A DNA stretch of 60,069 nucleotides from IMG/VR virus record IMGVR_UViG_3300017752_000010, positions 1 through 60,069 of that record; one strand, written 5' to 3'. Positions 27,294 through 35,425 of the stretch are shown piece by piece; within the stretch, counting starts at the first letter, position 1; every line of letters begins with the position of its first letter. This DNA comes from a virus. A model generated the notes under the pieces. That model had not been told where the DNA came from. It saw only the letters and a program-made list of their open reading frames with translations, and made no database searches. The position numbers and the translations under genes are program-made.

Positions 27294-27701
27294 TTACCTT
27301 AGTCTTTCAAGAACAATATTTGCGTCAGCTATTTCTTTGACGTCATTCATACTATATCTAATCGAAATTGCATATGCATTTGCATCAGAATTATCTTGAA
27401 CAATTACATCCAATACGTTAACTCTTGGTTCGTAATTAGCAATTGTCATCTCAATGATGTTTTTTAAATCCGCAATCGTCAATGGATCAGCAGGTTCAAA
27501 GAGAAGTGCTCTCGCATTTGAACCTACATCAGGCTGAAACGGCCTTTCGAAAAAGTTTGTAAGAATTAAAGTTTTCAAAGACTGATTAATAGCTGCTGCA
27601 TCTGTTTTTACACCAATATCACCAGTTAGAGCATTTCTTGTAAAGCTCAGGTCAAAGTCTTTGTAAATATTTTTTCTTTGAAAGGAGGGTTGTCTCGCCA
27701 T
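27294..27701 (-). CDS. 25: Baseplate wedge protein gp25-like
   Basis: The 135-aa protein has the GPW/gp25 family pattern: a FQRKNIYKDFDLSF N-terminus, LKTLILTNFFERPFQPDVGSN in the middle (the ERP-F-P-x-G core), and a NYEPRVNVLDVIV segment. gp25 anchors the sheath to the inner baseplate and resembles type VI TssE. Length is nearly that of T4 gp25 (132 aa). It is the first gene of this minus-strand tail operon. Confidence 0.92.
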   Translation of the reverse strand: MARQPSFQRKNIYKDFDLSFTRNALTGDIGVKTDAAAINQSLKTLILTNFFERPFQPDVGSNARALLFEPADPLTIADLKNIIEMTIANYEPRVNVLDVIVQDNSDANAYAISIRYSMNDVKEIADANIVLERLR

Positions 27702-27705
27702 AAGT

Positions 27706-27713
27706 TATTTATT
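27706..27713 (-). promoter_or_regulatory. AATAAATA motif upstream of gp25
   Basis: The minus strand reads TATAATAAATAACTT before the ATG at 27701. The motif sits only five bases from the start codon. It may mark a late promoter for the wedge operon, though a transcript starting there would be leaderless. Confidence 0.35.
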
Positions 27714-27728
27714 ATAGCGGTCGCAATA

Positions 27729-28265
27729 TTAGGGATGATAGAAAATATGCCTATCAATTACTACTTTCTTTTTAAATTGAAAGGACCATGTGGGTGTTAC
27801 ATAATCTGCATGATAAAAAAGAGCACCATCAGTCATATCAATTATTGAATCTGATTTTGCAACAATTTGTTTTGATAGCTCGTAAATTTCCCAAAAAACT
27901 TTTTTAGATTTGATTACGTCAGGTTGACCATCGCAGTACCAACTAAATTGGCAACGATTTTTGTATGCATATAATTTTCCTGTCAACTTACTTTCGTAAT
28001 GAGGTCCTTCATATACTACTTCACAAATAGTATCAGGAAAATCTTTTGACTTTAACCTATTCATTGTAACGTTACCAACCGCTACTTTGCCTGCAGTTGA
28101 TTCATTTCTTGATTCCATATAAATGTTTTGAGCCATACAAAACGTTTGCGGATCAAGATTTAAAGTAATTTCTAACTTTTCTTCTGCAGTTTCAGTTTTG
28201 TGTGGAACTTCATTCATCCCTGAGAGAGAAATGACAGTTGCGAGCATGCTATCTAATAATTTCAT
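27729..28265 (-). CDS. SleB-type cell wall hydrolase
   Basis: The 178-aa protein carries the hydrolase_2/SleB domain: NIYMESRNES with the putative catalytic Glu at 51, GKVAVGNVTMNRL, then CQFSWYCDG, and the C-terminal GALFYHADYVTPTW. These enzymes cleave the glycan strand of peptidoglycan. A short hydrophobic N-terminus (MLATVISLSG) might be a weak export signal. It lies between the baseplate operon and the fibre operon, so it could act in lysis or as a virion-associated hydrolase. Confidence 0.85.
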   Translation of the reverse strand: MKLLDSMLATVISLSGMNEVPHKTETAEEKLEITLNLDPQTFCMAQNIYMESRNESTAGKVAVGNVTMNRLKSKDFPDTICEVVYEGPHYESKLTGKLYAYKNRCQFSWYCDGQPDVIKSKKVFWEIYELSKQIVAKSDSIIDMTDGALFYHADYVTPTWSFQFKKKVVIDRHIFYHP

Positions 28266-28302
28266 ATCTTATTACTTATACCAGATTATAACGATTTTTA
28301 GA

Positions 28303-28310
28303 AATAAATA
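28303..28310 (+). promoter_or_regulatory. T4-late-like promoter of the fibre operon
   Basis: AATAAATA on the plus strand is followed by an AAAGG ribosome site at 28323-28327 and the ATG at 28334. The spacing matches T4 late promoters and it precedes six co-directional fibre genes. Confidence 0.5.
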
Positions 28311-28333
28311 ATCAGTATACACAAAGGTAATTG

Positions 28334-30283
28334 ATGGCTATTAACGACTCAGATATTGGCAATTTTGAAATTGATGCCAATGGCATACGTACTTCACGTG
28401 CACGTATCAAGAAACTCTTAGACAGAAGAAACTATACTGGTCAATCTGACAAAAGAATAGCTTCTGATGCCAAACTCTACTCTTATTATCTACAGCGCAA
28501 TGTTGATAGTGATAAAGCAGAAGTTCAATACAATTACTTTGATTCAGAAAAATATGGTGCTCCAGCTGCATGGAATAGAAACAACCTAAATGTAGGTTGG
28601 ACTTCTTCTGACAGTGAAGGTACCTGGACAAGATTAAGAGAATTTTTAGGAACACAAAATAATTCCGCATATGTTGCTGGTGATTCTTTTGCTGGTGCTC
28701 CTTATGTAATTGCTACAATCGATTCGGATAATACTGTTCGTCACACAGCTTTTCAATTACTTCTAAAAGCTCACCTTACAGATTGGCTTAAATTTGATAC
28801 TGCTGAAAGTAGATCTATAGTAAAAGCTATCAATGCGATGTCTGATGATAGTGAAGGTAGAAAGAAACTAGTAAAAGCCGTAGCAAAAGGTCTAGACTCA
28901 GATTTTGCAGCTAACAACGATATCTTCTCAAGACTTATTGACTCAGTTTCTACAGATACAAATACTAGTATTTTTAATTACTTCAATTCTTATGGTTTGA
29001 TTCCAAATGACTCTGATGACGATTTGCTGACTGGACCAAGTGATGGTCGAGGAATTAAATGGAATAATAGAAGAAGACTAGGTGCTGCTGTAATCGATGC
29101 TATTCAATATGATAGCGAGTATAGAGGTGGCTTTAGTTACAATTTTGGTAATAACACTCTTGTTACGAAATTAGCTGGTTTATTAAATGAAGCATCTGCT
29201 GCAAATGGTATTTTGCAATTCCAAACTTACAATTCTGCTATACCAAGGTATTTAAGATTTGATTGGATTGAGCGTGATTCTGATGGAAGTGGAAACCTTA
29301 CAGCTTCTGATAGCGAAGGTTACTCTTTAGATTATAGAACTCATGTAAATCACGGTTTTGGTGATGCGAAAAACATTAAAGATTCAGATTATATTTCTCT
29401 ATTGACATTTAGAAATGAACAATTCTTTAACCTAATTGCTGCGCACGTTAGTGCTGTTGATTCTGAAAAAATGGACCTTCTTACTGGTTCTGCATTTAGA
29501 GGTCAACGTGATCCTTTAGGTAAAGGTCAAACAAATTACTTTAATTATCATCCTGGTTTTAAGGAAAGATTTAAGTCAATCAATAAACGTTTCTTTGAAC
29601 AAACTCTAATTGAAGCGTATTTATCTAGAGGTACTTCTGAAACTGATAGTGATAGATTACTGCATCGTAGTAAACTTTGGAATACTATGTATCGCTATCT
29701 TGAAAATGTAGATTCAGATGCTCTAGCTTTAACTAGCTTAATTCTAACACGTATCGAAGATGATTCTGATAGTACAAAACGTGTAACTAATTTAGTTCTA
29801 AACTCTATTGATAGCGATTCAGATAATCAGCACACAATAGCTAAAATGGTTCTTGAAGCTTTTGATTTTGATTCAGACTTGCAAAATACAGTAACACGAG
29901 ATGTTGTAGATACAATTAAAGCAGATTCTGATATTAGAGAAGATTTAAAAACATCTTTGAATACTAATCGCAATACAATTACTCATGAACATATTGTTAA
30001 TGATTCAGAAGCTTCTTATGCATCTTTCACCTTTATTGTTCCAGATGGATTTAATCTACCAAATTCAAATATCAACGTGAAGGTTTACATTAACGGCGTA
30101 AAAATGTCGCAGAATCTTTCATACAATAAAGCGGGTACAGCTGTTGTAAATCACTCAACAGATGTTTCATCAGTGATAGTATCTTCTGATGATTCAAACC
30201 CTTTCATAACAGTTAATTTTAGTTCCAATTTACAAATTGGTGAACTTTTAACTGTTGAATACATAACAACATCTGACAGTTAG
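28334..30283 (+). CDS. DSD-rich fibre/adhesin protein (about 649 aa)
   Basis: I place the start at ATG 28334, six bases after AAAGG; a TTG at 28331 is also open. The protein contains about twenty DSD/DSE tripeptides, roughly one per 30 residues and often in short helical-looking segments such as NSIDSDSDNQH. The C-terminal 90 residues form a beta domain with KVYINGVKM, like the repeated FINGxx units in the next gene. The first gene of a six-gene operon, it is likely a long tail fibre subunit. No similarity to a named T4 protein is evident. Confidence 0.7.
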   Translation: MAINDSDIGNFEIDANGIRTSRARIKKLLDRRNYTGQSDKRIASDAKLYSYYLQRNVDSDKAEVQYNYFDSEKYGAPAAWNRNNLNVGWTSSDSEGTWTRLREFLGTQNNSAYVAGDSFAGAPYVIATIDSDNTVRHTAFQLLLKAHLTDWLKFDTAESRSIVKAINAMSDDSEGRKKLVKAVAKGLDSDFAANNDIFSRLIDSVSTDTNTSIFNYFNSYGLIPNDSDDDLLTGPSDGRGIKWNNRRRLGAAVIDAIQYDSEYRGGFSYNFGNNTLVTKLAGLLNEASAANGILQFQTYNSAIPRYLRFDWIERDSDGSGNLTASDSEGYSLDYRTHVNHGFGDAKNIKDSDYISLLTFRNEQFFNLIAAHVSAVDSEKMDLLTGSAFRGQRDPLGKGQTNYFNYHPGFKERFKSINKRFFEQTLIEAYLSRGTSETDSDRLLHRSKLWNTMYRYLENVDSDALALTSLILTRIEDDSDSTKRVTNLVLNSIDSDSDNQHTIAKMVLEAFDFDSDLQNTVTRDVVDTIKADSDIREDLKTSLNTNRNTITHEHIVNDSEASYASFTFIVPDGFNLPNSNINVKVYINGVKMSQNLSYNKAGTAVVNHSTDVSSVIVSSDDSNPFITVNFSSNLQIGELLTVEYITTSDS

Positions 30284-30291
30284 GATAAATA
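30284..30291 (+). promoter_or_regulatory. GATAAATA motif before second fibre gene
   Basis: AGGATAAATAATATATG joins the stop region of the first fibre gene and the ATG at 30296. The AGG serves as ribosome site with GATAAATA as spacer or as a degenerate late promoter. Confidence 0.3.
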
Positions 30292-30295
30292 ATAT

Positions 30296-32431
30296 ATGTC
30301 TAAGTCGCGCGATATATCAAAACTAAATAGAGGTTTTACCATTGACGGTACTGACCAATCAAGAATTGACTCTGATTTTGTATTATCAGTTTTTAAGAAA
30401 ATTGTCGTAAAAAGAGATGATGCAAATTATGCTGGTGGTAAAGACTCAGAAGTATTTGTTGTAGATGTAGATACTGCTAACCCTGTAGTTCGTATACGTC
30501 ACGATCTTGATTTAAAAGGTAGTCTGAAACTAAATTCTACTCAAAAAGATTCTGATAGAGAGCGTGCATATAATACTTCAAAAGATTATGAAATTCGTAC
30601 TGGTAAGCACTTTGATAGTGACTTTGCTAATCTAGTTATCGATACGCTTATTGGACATGGTAAAGAAGGTGTAGACTACACATCTAATAGATACAATCCT
30701 ATTACTAGGCGTCTCTTAAATGAATTCGCAATTGCTCATATGCATGACGTCAACAATGATAAAGCTCCAGTTGTTGGTCAATATCTTAGATGGAATGGTG
30801 ATGCTTGGGAATCACAAGATCCTGCAGCTGAGGGATCTTTCACTGTTGACTTTCAAGAAGCTGTAATTGCTGCTGCAGCAATTACCGATGGTCAAGATAC
30901 GACCATTGGCTTTTCAAAAGAAATTTCAAACGCGAATGCAATCGTGTTTATCAATGGTGTAGGACCTTTAGTTGACAGTGAATCTTATGGTGATGCTCCA
31001 ACTAACACACAAGATTCTGATAGCGACAAATATTTATCAGTTGAATATACAATTTTGCAAAATGTAACTACTCAAGACGTAGATCAAATTGTTTCTGGTC
31101 CGTCTGACGCTATTACGTTTTATCAAGATGTTAGCACTTTACGTCATGGTGATGAAGTTATTGTGATATCCCCAATTGATGAAACTATTGCTCACTTCTA
31201 TAAAAACTTTAAATTTGCTGATGATGACTTTAAAGTAATGAGACAAGCACGAAATTATTGGGATAGCGATGCTGGAACTTGGTTAGATACTGTTGGTCCA
31301 GCAGCGAAGCACACTCATCAAACATTTAGAATGATCGACTCAGATATCTATGATGATTCTGAAATGGTTATTGCTCGTGTTGGTGGTAGTCCTCTGATTT
31401 TCTTAAATGGTATAAATCTAAATCAAAGAAATGGTGATTTTTACTATTACGATTCTGATTCTGATCAAATTGCCAAGTATTCTGCATCTAGAATGATTGC
31501 ATTTGATTCTGATAATTTTGTATTAGATTCTGATGTTTTAACAGCTCTTTGGGTTAGAAACGTTGGTAATCTTGCATCGCAAAACTTTGAGACTGTAGAA
31601 CATACATTTAGAGTAGATTCTGATAATCATCCTGGTATTACAACGGGTGTCGTAAGAATTGCTGAAATTACCCAAAACTCAAACGATGCTTTGAACAGCT
31701 TGGTGTTTATTAATGGTAGAATTCAGACTAATGTTCCAGTGCTAACATATCAAATTAGAAATGATGATATTGTGTTTCCTGGTAAACTTGATAGCGATGA
31801 CTTTGTATCAATATACTCATTCAGCGGTCCAACTGCTGGTGCTGGAACGATTGGTGGCTTATCAAATGTCGATAGACAAGTAGATTCTGCATTAACTACA
31901 AATGTTGGTGAAGCTCTGGTATTTGATGGCTCTCAATGGACCCATCAGTTCTCTAACACAATTGCTGAATCACCTCAAACAGCTGCTTGGTTGAGAGTTA
32001 CATTTGACTCAGATACTGGTCCAAATCCTAACAAGATTATTGAACGTGCTACTTATGGTTTTGACAGTGATCAGCTGAAATATTCAAGACATGCTGAAGG
32101 CATTTATTACTTCTTGCTTGATTCAGATGTAGTTCCAGTTACGCAAAGTAGTGGAGCATTTATGTCTTTGTCTGTTTCAGTTTGTGCACCACAAGGACAA
32201 CCAATCTTTGCATCGGTTGATGCTCAATCAAACGCTAGTGAGTTATATAGTGCACCTGGTCCAGCACCTGATAGTGATACAGGATTAACAATAGATGTAT
32301 TTGGTGGACAACCACTAATTGCAAATCCAAACGGCAGAGCTATTCGAGTAAGAACATGGGATGCTAACTCTAACCCAATCGACCCAATTCAAGTTAATGT
32401 ACAGTTATGGTTAAAACGTGAAGTTGGCTAA
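30296..32431 (+). CDS. DSD-rich fibre protein with FING repeats (711 aa)
   Basis: The 711-aa protein has at least three copies of a beta unit containing a strand with VFINGVG, LIFLNGINL or LVFINGRIQ, a structure common in phage fibre shafts. About eighteen DSD/DSE tripeptides are distributed between these units. The N-terminal 200 residues include HDLDLKGSLKL and an AIAHMHDVNND segment; a QYLRWNGDAWESQDP motif near residue 160 resembles fibre domains of cyanophages. The C-terminus has a compact beta domain ending LWLKREVG. A role as a fibre or adhesin is likely. Confidence 0.72.
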   Translation: MSKSRDISKLNRGFTIDGTDQSRIDSDFVLSVFKKIVVKRDDANYAGGKDSEVFVVDVDTANPVVRIRHDLDLKGSLKLNSTQKDSDRERAYNTSKDYEIRTGKHFDSDFANLVIDTLIGHGKEGVDYTSNRYNPITRRLLNEFAIAHMHDVNNDKAPVVGQYLRWNGDAWESQDPAAEGSFTVDFQEAVIAAAAITDGQDTTIGFSKEISNANAIVFINGVGPLVDSESYGDAPTNTQDSDSDKYLSVEYTILQNVTTQDVDQIVSGPSDAITFYQDVSTLRHGDEVIVISPIDETIAHFYKNFKFADDDFKVMRQARNYWDSDAGTWLDTVGPAAKHTHQTFRMIDSDIYDDSEMVIARVGGSPLIFLNGINLNQRNGDFYYYDSDSDQIAKYSASRMIAFDSDNFVLDSDVLTALWVRNVGNLASQNFETVEHTFRVDSDNHPGITTGVVRIAEITQNSNDALNSLVFINGRIQTNVPVLTYQIRNDDIVFPGKLDSDDFVSIYSFSGPTAGAGTIGGLSNVDRQVDSALTTNVGEALVFDGSQWTHQFSNTIAESPQTAAWLRVTFDSDTGPNPNKIIERATYGFDSDQLKYSRHAEGIYYFLLDSDVVPVTQSSGAFMSLSVSVCAPQGQPIFASVDAQSNASELYSAPGPAPDSDTGLTIDVFGGQPLIANPNGRAIRVRTWDANSNPIDPIQVNVQLWLKREVG

Positions 32432-32437
32432 TAAATA
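32430..32437 (+). promoter_or_regulatory. T4-late-like promoter motif AATAAATA
   Basis: AATAAATA overlaps the stop codon of the 711-aa gene and is followed by AGGAG at 32443-32447 and the ATG at 32456, a normal promoter-leader order. Confidence 0.4.
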
Positions 32438-32455
32438 TATTCAGGAGAATATGAA

Positions 32456-32899
32456 ATGAAATCGAAGACAAGAAGACTTGCCGAACTAGGCAGTAGAATT
32501 CAGCAAGACAGATATGGTAATATTACTAGTATCAAATCTAAAGGATTAACTACAGAAACTGCTGATTTTACGAGTAGTTTAAATGGAGTCGATGGAACAT
32601 TTTCTGGAAATGTAGATGTACAAGGTTCTTTTGGTAGTGTCCAAGATTTAACTGGCACGGGTTCAGTAGTAGCTCAGAGCTTTGTAACAACTGTAATCCA
32701 CAATGGTACAGGAACAATCACTGTTCCAACTGATGGATTTGCAAAAGGATCACAAATTAGTATCGTTACTAATGGAACTATTAACAATATCGATTGGGGT
32801 GATAGCTCTAAAGGTATTTCATTAGGTGGAGCCACAAAGATGGCTTCTGGAACTTTTGATGGTGTTAAATGGTTCTATTCAGAAGCTGCGACGAACTAA
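32456..32899 (+). CDS. Small fibre-associated protein (147 aa)
   Basis: The 147-aa protein begins with a basic helix (MKSKTRRLAELGSRIQQD) then Gly/Thr/Ser-rich beta repeats (LNGVDGTFSGNVDVQGSF). It has no DSD tripeptide. The C-terminal GVKWFYSEAATN resembles a common ending of phage fibre distal domains. It follows the 711-aa fibre gene with an AGGAG ribosome site nine bases before its ATG. Probable fibre connector or tip. Confidence 0.65.
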   Translation: MKSKTRRLAELGSRIQQDRYGNITSIKSKGLTTETADFTSSLNGVDGTFSGNVDVQGSFGSVQDLTGTGSVVAQSFVTTVIHNGTGTITVPTDGFAKGSQISIVTNGTINNIDWGDSSKGISLGGATKMASGTFDGVKWFYSEAATN

Positions 32900-32903
32900 T
32901 GAT

Positions 32904-33299
32904 ATGCATGTACATAACACACTCTACATCAAACTCGATTCAGACTACGTAAATCACAAACTCACATTTGCTGATAGCGAAAGTGTTACATCAATTGTTG
33001 TTGAAGTTCCTGAAGGAATTAATATTACAAGCACTTTTGGTAATTATGCTCTTGATATTCCTAAACTTCCTAATATAGCTTTTATCAAGATTATAGTTGA
33101 TGGAACTATTATTGGTGAAGGCGGAAATAATTGGGGTGGTGGAATCATAAACAGAAATCCTACGTGTTATGCTCTTTGCACTTCAAACACAGGACAAGGC
33201 ATTGTAAGAGGTGGCGGTGGCACTAGTGGATATATTAGATATGCATTAGCTGGAAAATTCAACGCTTTGAAAAACCCTCCACGCCTTTTTAACTTCTAA
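32904..33299 (+). CDS. Glycine-rich fibre tip-like protein (131 aa)
   Basis: I start this at ATG 32904 (MHVHNTLYIKLDSD), because the longer upstream extension overlaps the previous gene in a shadow frame. It contains two early DSD/DSE tripeptides, a beta domain, then Gly-rich loops NNWGGGI and VRGGGGTSGY, as seen at receptor-binding tips of T-even phages (gp38-like adhesins) and in fibre tips of marine phages. It ends in a TAATG overlap with the next gene. The receptor role is inferred from composition. Confidence 0.6.
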   Translation: MHVHNTLYIKLDSDYVNHKLTFADSESVTSIVVEVPEGINITSTFGNYALDIPKLPNIAFIKIIVDGTIIGEGGNNWGGGIINRNPTCYALCTSNTGQGIVRGGGGTSGYIRYALAGKFNALKNPPRLFNF

Positions 33300-34042
33300 T
33301 GGCATTACGCACCCCACCTCAAAGATCTATTGGCAAGACTTACGCTCGTAAAGCTTCAAAAATGATTAGAACATTTTTCATTACAAATGATAGTGATTCT
33401 ATTGTAATGAAATTTGATCATGAGACCCATCCTTTTTCTACAAAGTTACATAAACTACAAGTTGATTCAGGTGGAGCATTTACATCTTCTGTACCTACCA
33501 CATTTAATGGTACTGTTAATTTTAACTTTGATCAGAATAATATTTTTGATGTTGAATATCCAACGGTAAAAATTGGTGCTGATAATGGATCATCTACAAA
33601 ATTTAATTTTGGATCATCTGTATCAGAAGATTCAGATACCACTATGATTATAGATGGCACTACTGATATTCATGGTGCTGTCTATTTTAGACCTCTTTCA
33701 GAAGTTTTTATTTCAGCTGACTCTTTAAATACGCCTTTTAATAATGAAGTTGCCTTTAACGCTGCAATTTCTATCGACTCTGATTTAAGTGGTGGAAGTG
33801 TATTTGATAGTGAAATTACAGGTACTACGCTGAATGTAATTAATTTAAGAGGCGGAGATGCTGAAGGAGATAATGAGCATTTCGGAGATTCTACTTCCGG
33901 GCATGGTCTCTTTTTAGGAAGTCAAGAAATTGTTTTTAACGCTGCAAAGAATCTTACAATTTGCGGTGTAACTGGAACATATGATTCAGATATTTTGTTA
34001 CCAAATGGTTTGGCAACTCAGTTCTTCGATATAAGGAATTAA
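33299..34042 (+). CDS. DSD-bearing fibre protein (247 aa)
   Basis: The 247-aa protein has a basic N-terminus (LRTPPQRSIGKTYARKASK) followed by a beta-rich body with DSDS, EDSDTT, IDSDLSG, FDSE and YDSD motifs, about one per 40-50 residues. The start is coupled to the previous stop by TAATG. Its composition resembles a short shaft or collar segment of the fibre. No named homologue is evident. Confidence 0.6.
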   Translation: MALRTPPQRSIGKTYARKASKMIRTFFITNDSDSIVMKFDHETHPFSTKLHKLQVDSGGAFTSSVPTTFNGTVNFNFDQNNIFDVEYPTVKIGADNGSSTKFNFGSSVSEDSDTTMIIDGTTDIHGAVYFRPLSEVFISADSLNTPFNNEVAFNAAISIDSDLSGGSVFDSEITGTTLNVINLRGGDAEGDNEHFGDSTSGHGLFLGSQEIVFNAAKNLTICGVTGTYDSDILLPNGLATQFFDIRN

Positions 34043-34049
34043 ATAGAGT

Positions 34050-34634
34050 ATGGCACGTCAAAAATCAAAAGCCCGTCTTCACGCAGATTTGGTTCATCAG
34101 ATCAAAACTAATGAAGATGGTGAAATTGTAGAACTAAATCTAAACGAAGCTATTAATTTCAAAAGTGTTGAAATTGATGGTGATCATCCTGATGATTTTT
34201 TTATTGTAAATTCAGCCGCAACATTCAATAATGATATTACTTTTTCTAGTTCAACAGGAACTTTAACGATTGATGCTGGAGTAGTTAACTTTGGTGTTGA
34301 CTCAGATGTTGCTGAAACTTTAACATTTGGTTATGATTCTGATGATAAGTGGGAAGTATTTGGTACTCTTGATATCAAAGGTAGAGCTTACTTGCGCAAT
34401 GGTACTGTTTTTGATGGTCCAGTCACAGTAAATAGTACAACATCGTTTGGTAGAAGAATTAGTGGTACTGCTGCAACATTTTCTGGAGCTTTAACTGCTG
34501 GAACTGTAACAGCTACGACAGCAAATGTTACAAATCTTAACTTTGGTTCGAGTACCTATACAGGCACTAATAATTTTGTAATTCAAAACTTATCTGGCAC
34601 TGAAGTCTTCAGTGCTCATGGATTCACTACTTAA
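34050..34634 (+). CDS. Terminal fibre operon protein (194 aa)
   Basis: The 194-aa protein begins MARQKSKARLHADLVHQIK, a basic helix, then TNEDGEIVELNLNEAINF and beta repeats rich in Thr and Ser with two DSD tripeptides. The N-terminus is similar in style to the 147-aa protein two genes upstream, suggesting paralogous attachment modules. It ends eight bases inside the convergent small gene at 34627. Likely a fibre shaft or tip component. Confidence 0.62.
   Translation: MARQKSKARLHADLVHQIKTNEDGEIVELNLNEAINFKSVEIDGDHPDDFFIVNSAATFNNDITFSSSTGTLTIDAGVVNFGVDSDVAETLTFGYDSDDKWEVFGTLDIKGRAYLRNGTVFDGPVTVNSTTSFGRRISGTAATFSGALTAGTVTATTANVTNLNFGSSTYTGTNNFVIQNLSGTEVFSAHGFTT
34597..34615. repeat. Perfect inverted repeat near convergent gene ends
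   Basis: GCACTGAAG and CTTCAGTGC flank one T, a 9-bp palindrome inside the last codons of the fibre operon. It lies just before the meeting point of plus and minus gene blocks. There is no T-tract, so a classic intrinsic terminator is not supported. Confidence 0.45.
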
Positions 34635-34776
34635 CTAGCTGCTTCGGTATCTCTGTTGTATGAATACTAATCTCTTCATGAATCGGTGCACGCGGTGATT
34701 GATCTTCAGACTTATCACACTTACAAGTTTTACATTTACATATATCGTTATTCAGGTTGAGCTCCAGTTGCTTCAT
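34627..34776 (-). CDS. Small cysteine-containing protein (49 aa)
   Basis: The frame is open from 34815, but the ATG at 34776 is preceded by GAGG at good spacing, so I choose it. The protein has CKCKTCKCD near residues 12-20, a dense Cys cluster that could bind a metal or form disulfides. It overlaps the end of the upstream small gene. Function unknown; real gene is likely but not certain. Confidence 0.45.
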   Translation of the reverse strand: MKQLELNLNNDICKCKTCKCDKSEDQSPRAPIHEEISIHTTEIPKQLVK

Positions 34777-34939
34777 TAGACTTTTCCTCTGCTTGATTTG
34801 TTGCATGTTCAACAAACTTAACTATTTTCATTCGTAAAGAACCAACAGGTAAAAGTTCTTCTCCTGTAAAAGCTCCACGCTCTGAACAAGCATCAATTAC
34901 TTTGACGATGTCTATCATATCTTGTACTGAAATTTTCAT
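34748..34939 (-). CDS. Small conserved-looking protein (63 aa)
   Basis: The protein starts MKISVQDMIDIVKVIDACSERG, followed by FTGEELLPVGSLRMKI and an acidic tail. It is well formed, with an alpha-helical pattern and no signal. The gene lies just downstream of the holin gene and overlaps the small Cys-rich gene. I recall similar short proteins beside lysis genes in T4-like marine phages, but know no function. Confidence 0.6.
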   Translation of the reverse strand: MKISVQDMIDIVKVIDACSERGAFTGEELLPVGSLRMKIVKFVEHATNQAEEKSNEATGAQPE

Positions 34940-34954
34940 AATATAAATCCTTTT

Positions 34955-35416
34955 TTACTTTTTGCGACCTTTGTCTATTGCTCTTGAACCGAACCAAAAT
35001 GAGATGATAGCCGCAAATATTGCTTTTGTATCTTCATCCCAAAGAACATTAAGAGATTCTGAAATCGATTTGCCTTGACCTAATGCTTCTCTTAAAAGAG
35101 TTACTTCAATAACTACAAACAATCCGAAAAAACAATAAGTGATTACTGGTCTTACTGATTTTTGTAAGCTTGCGACAAATCCAGTTCCTTGATTAATGCT
35201 AATATCGTGTTGCACTAATCGTGAATGTTCTGCATCATCTGCTTTAGTTTCATACATCCGATACTCTTGGTCAAATCCAGCAGCTCTTAGCTCTGCCATC
35301 TTTTCCATCTTTTTGAGTTCAAACTTTTGTTCATTTTTTGCTTTGAAGTGATCAGTAATGGCTGGAACGATTGAACCACCAAAACCTAATGCACTACCTA
35401 AAATTCCACTTAACAT
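34955..35416 (-). CDS. 3TM-type holin
   Basis: The 153-aa protein has the layout of 3TM holins: a glycine-rich N-terminal hydrophobic segment (LGSALGFGGSIVPAI, 6-20), a charged helix (28-70), then two membrane segments at about 90-108 (VITYCFFGLFVVIEVTLL) and 132-145 (AIFAAIISFWFGSR), and a basic tail. Holins form membrane lesions that let endolysin reach the cell wall. It sits ten bases after the M15 peptidase gene, so the two form a lysis cassette. Confidence 0.8.
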   Translation of the reverse strand: MLSGILGSALGFGGSIVPAITDHFKAKNEQKFELKKMEKMAELRAAGFDQEYRMYETKADDAEHSRLVQHDISINQGTGFVASLQKSVRPVITYCFFGLFVVIEVTLLREALGQGKSISESLNVLWDEDTKAIFAAIISFWFGSRAIDKGRKK

Positions 35417-35425
35417 AATAGATCC

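Noticed and set aside
28334-34634. DSD motif as a by-product of GANTC (CcrM) methylation sites
   Set aside because: GAYTC arises only from TCN serine codons; about half of the motifs use AGT or AGC and contain no GANTC, so DNA methylation does not explain the pattern.
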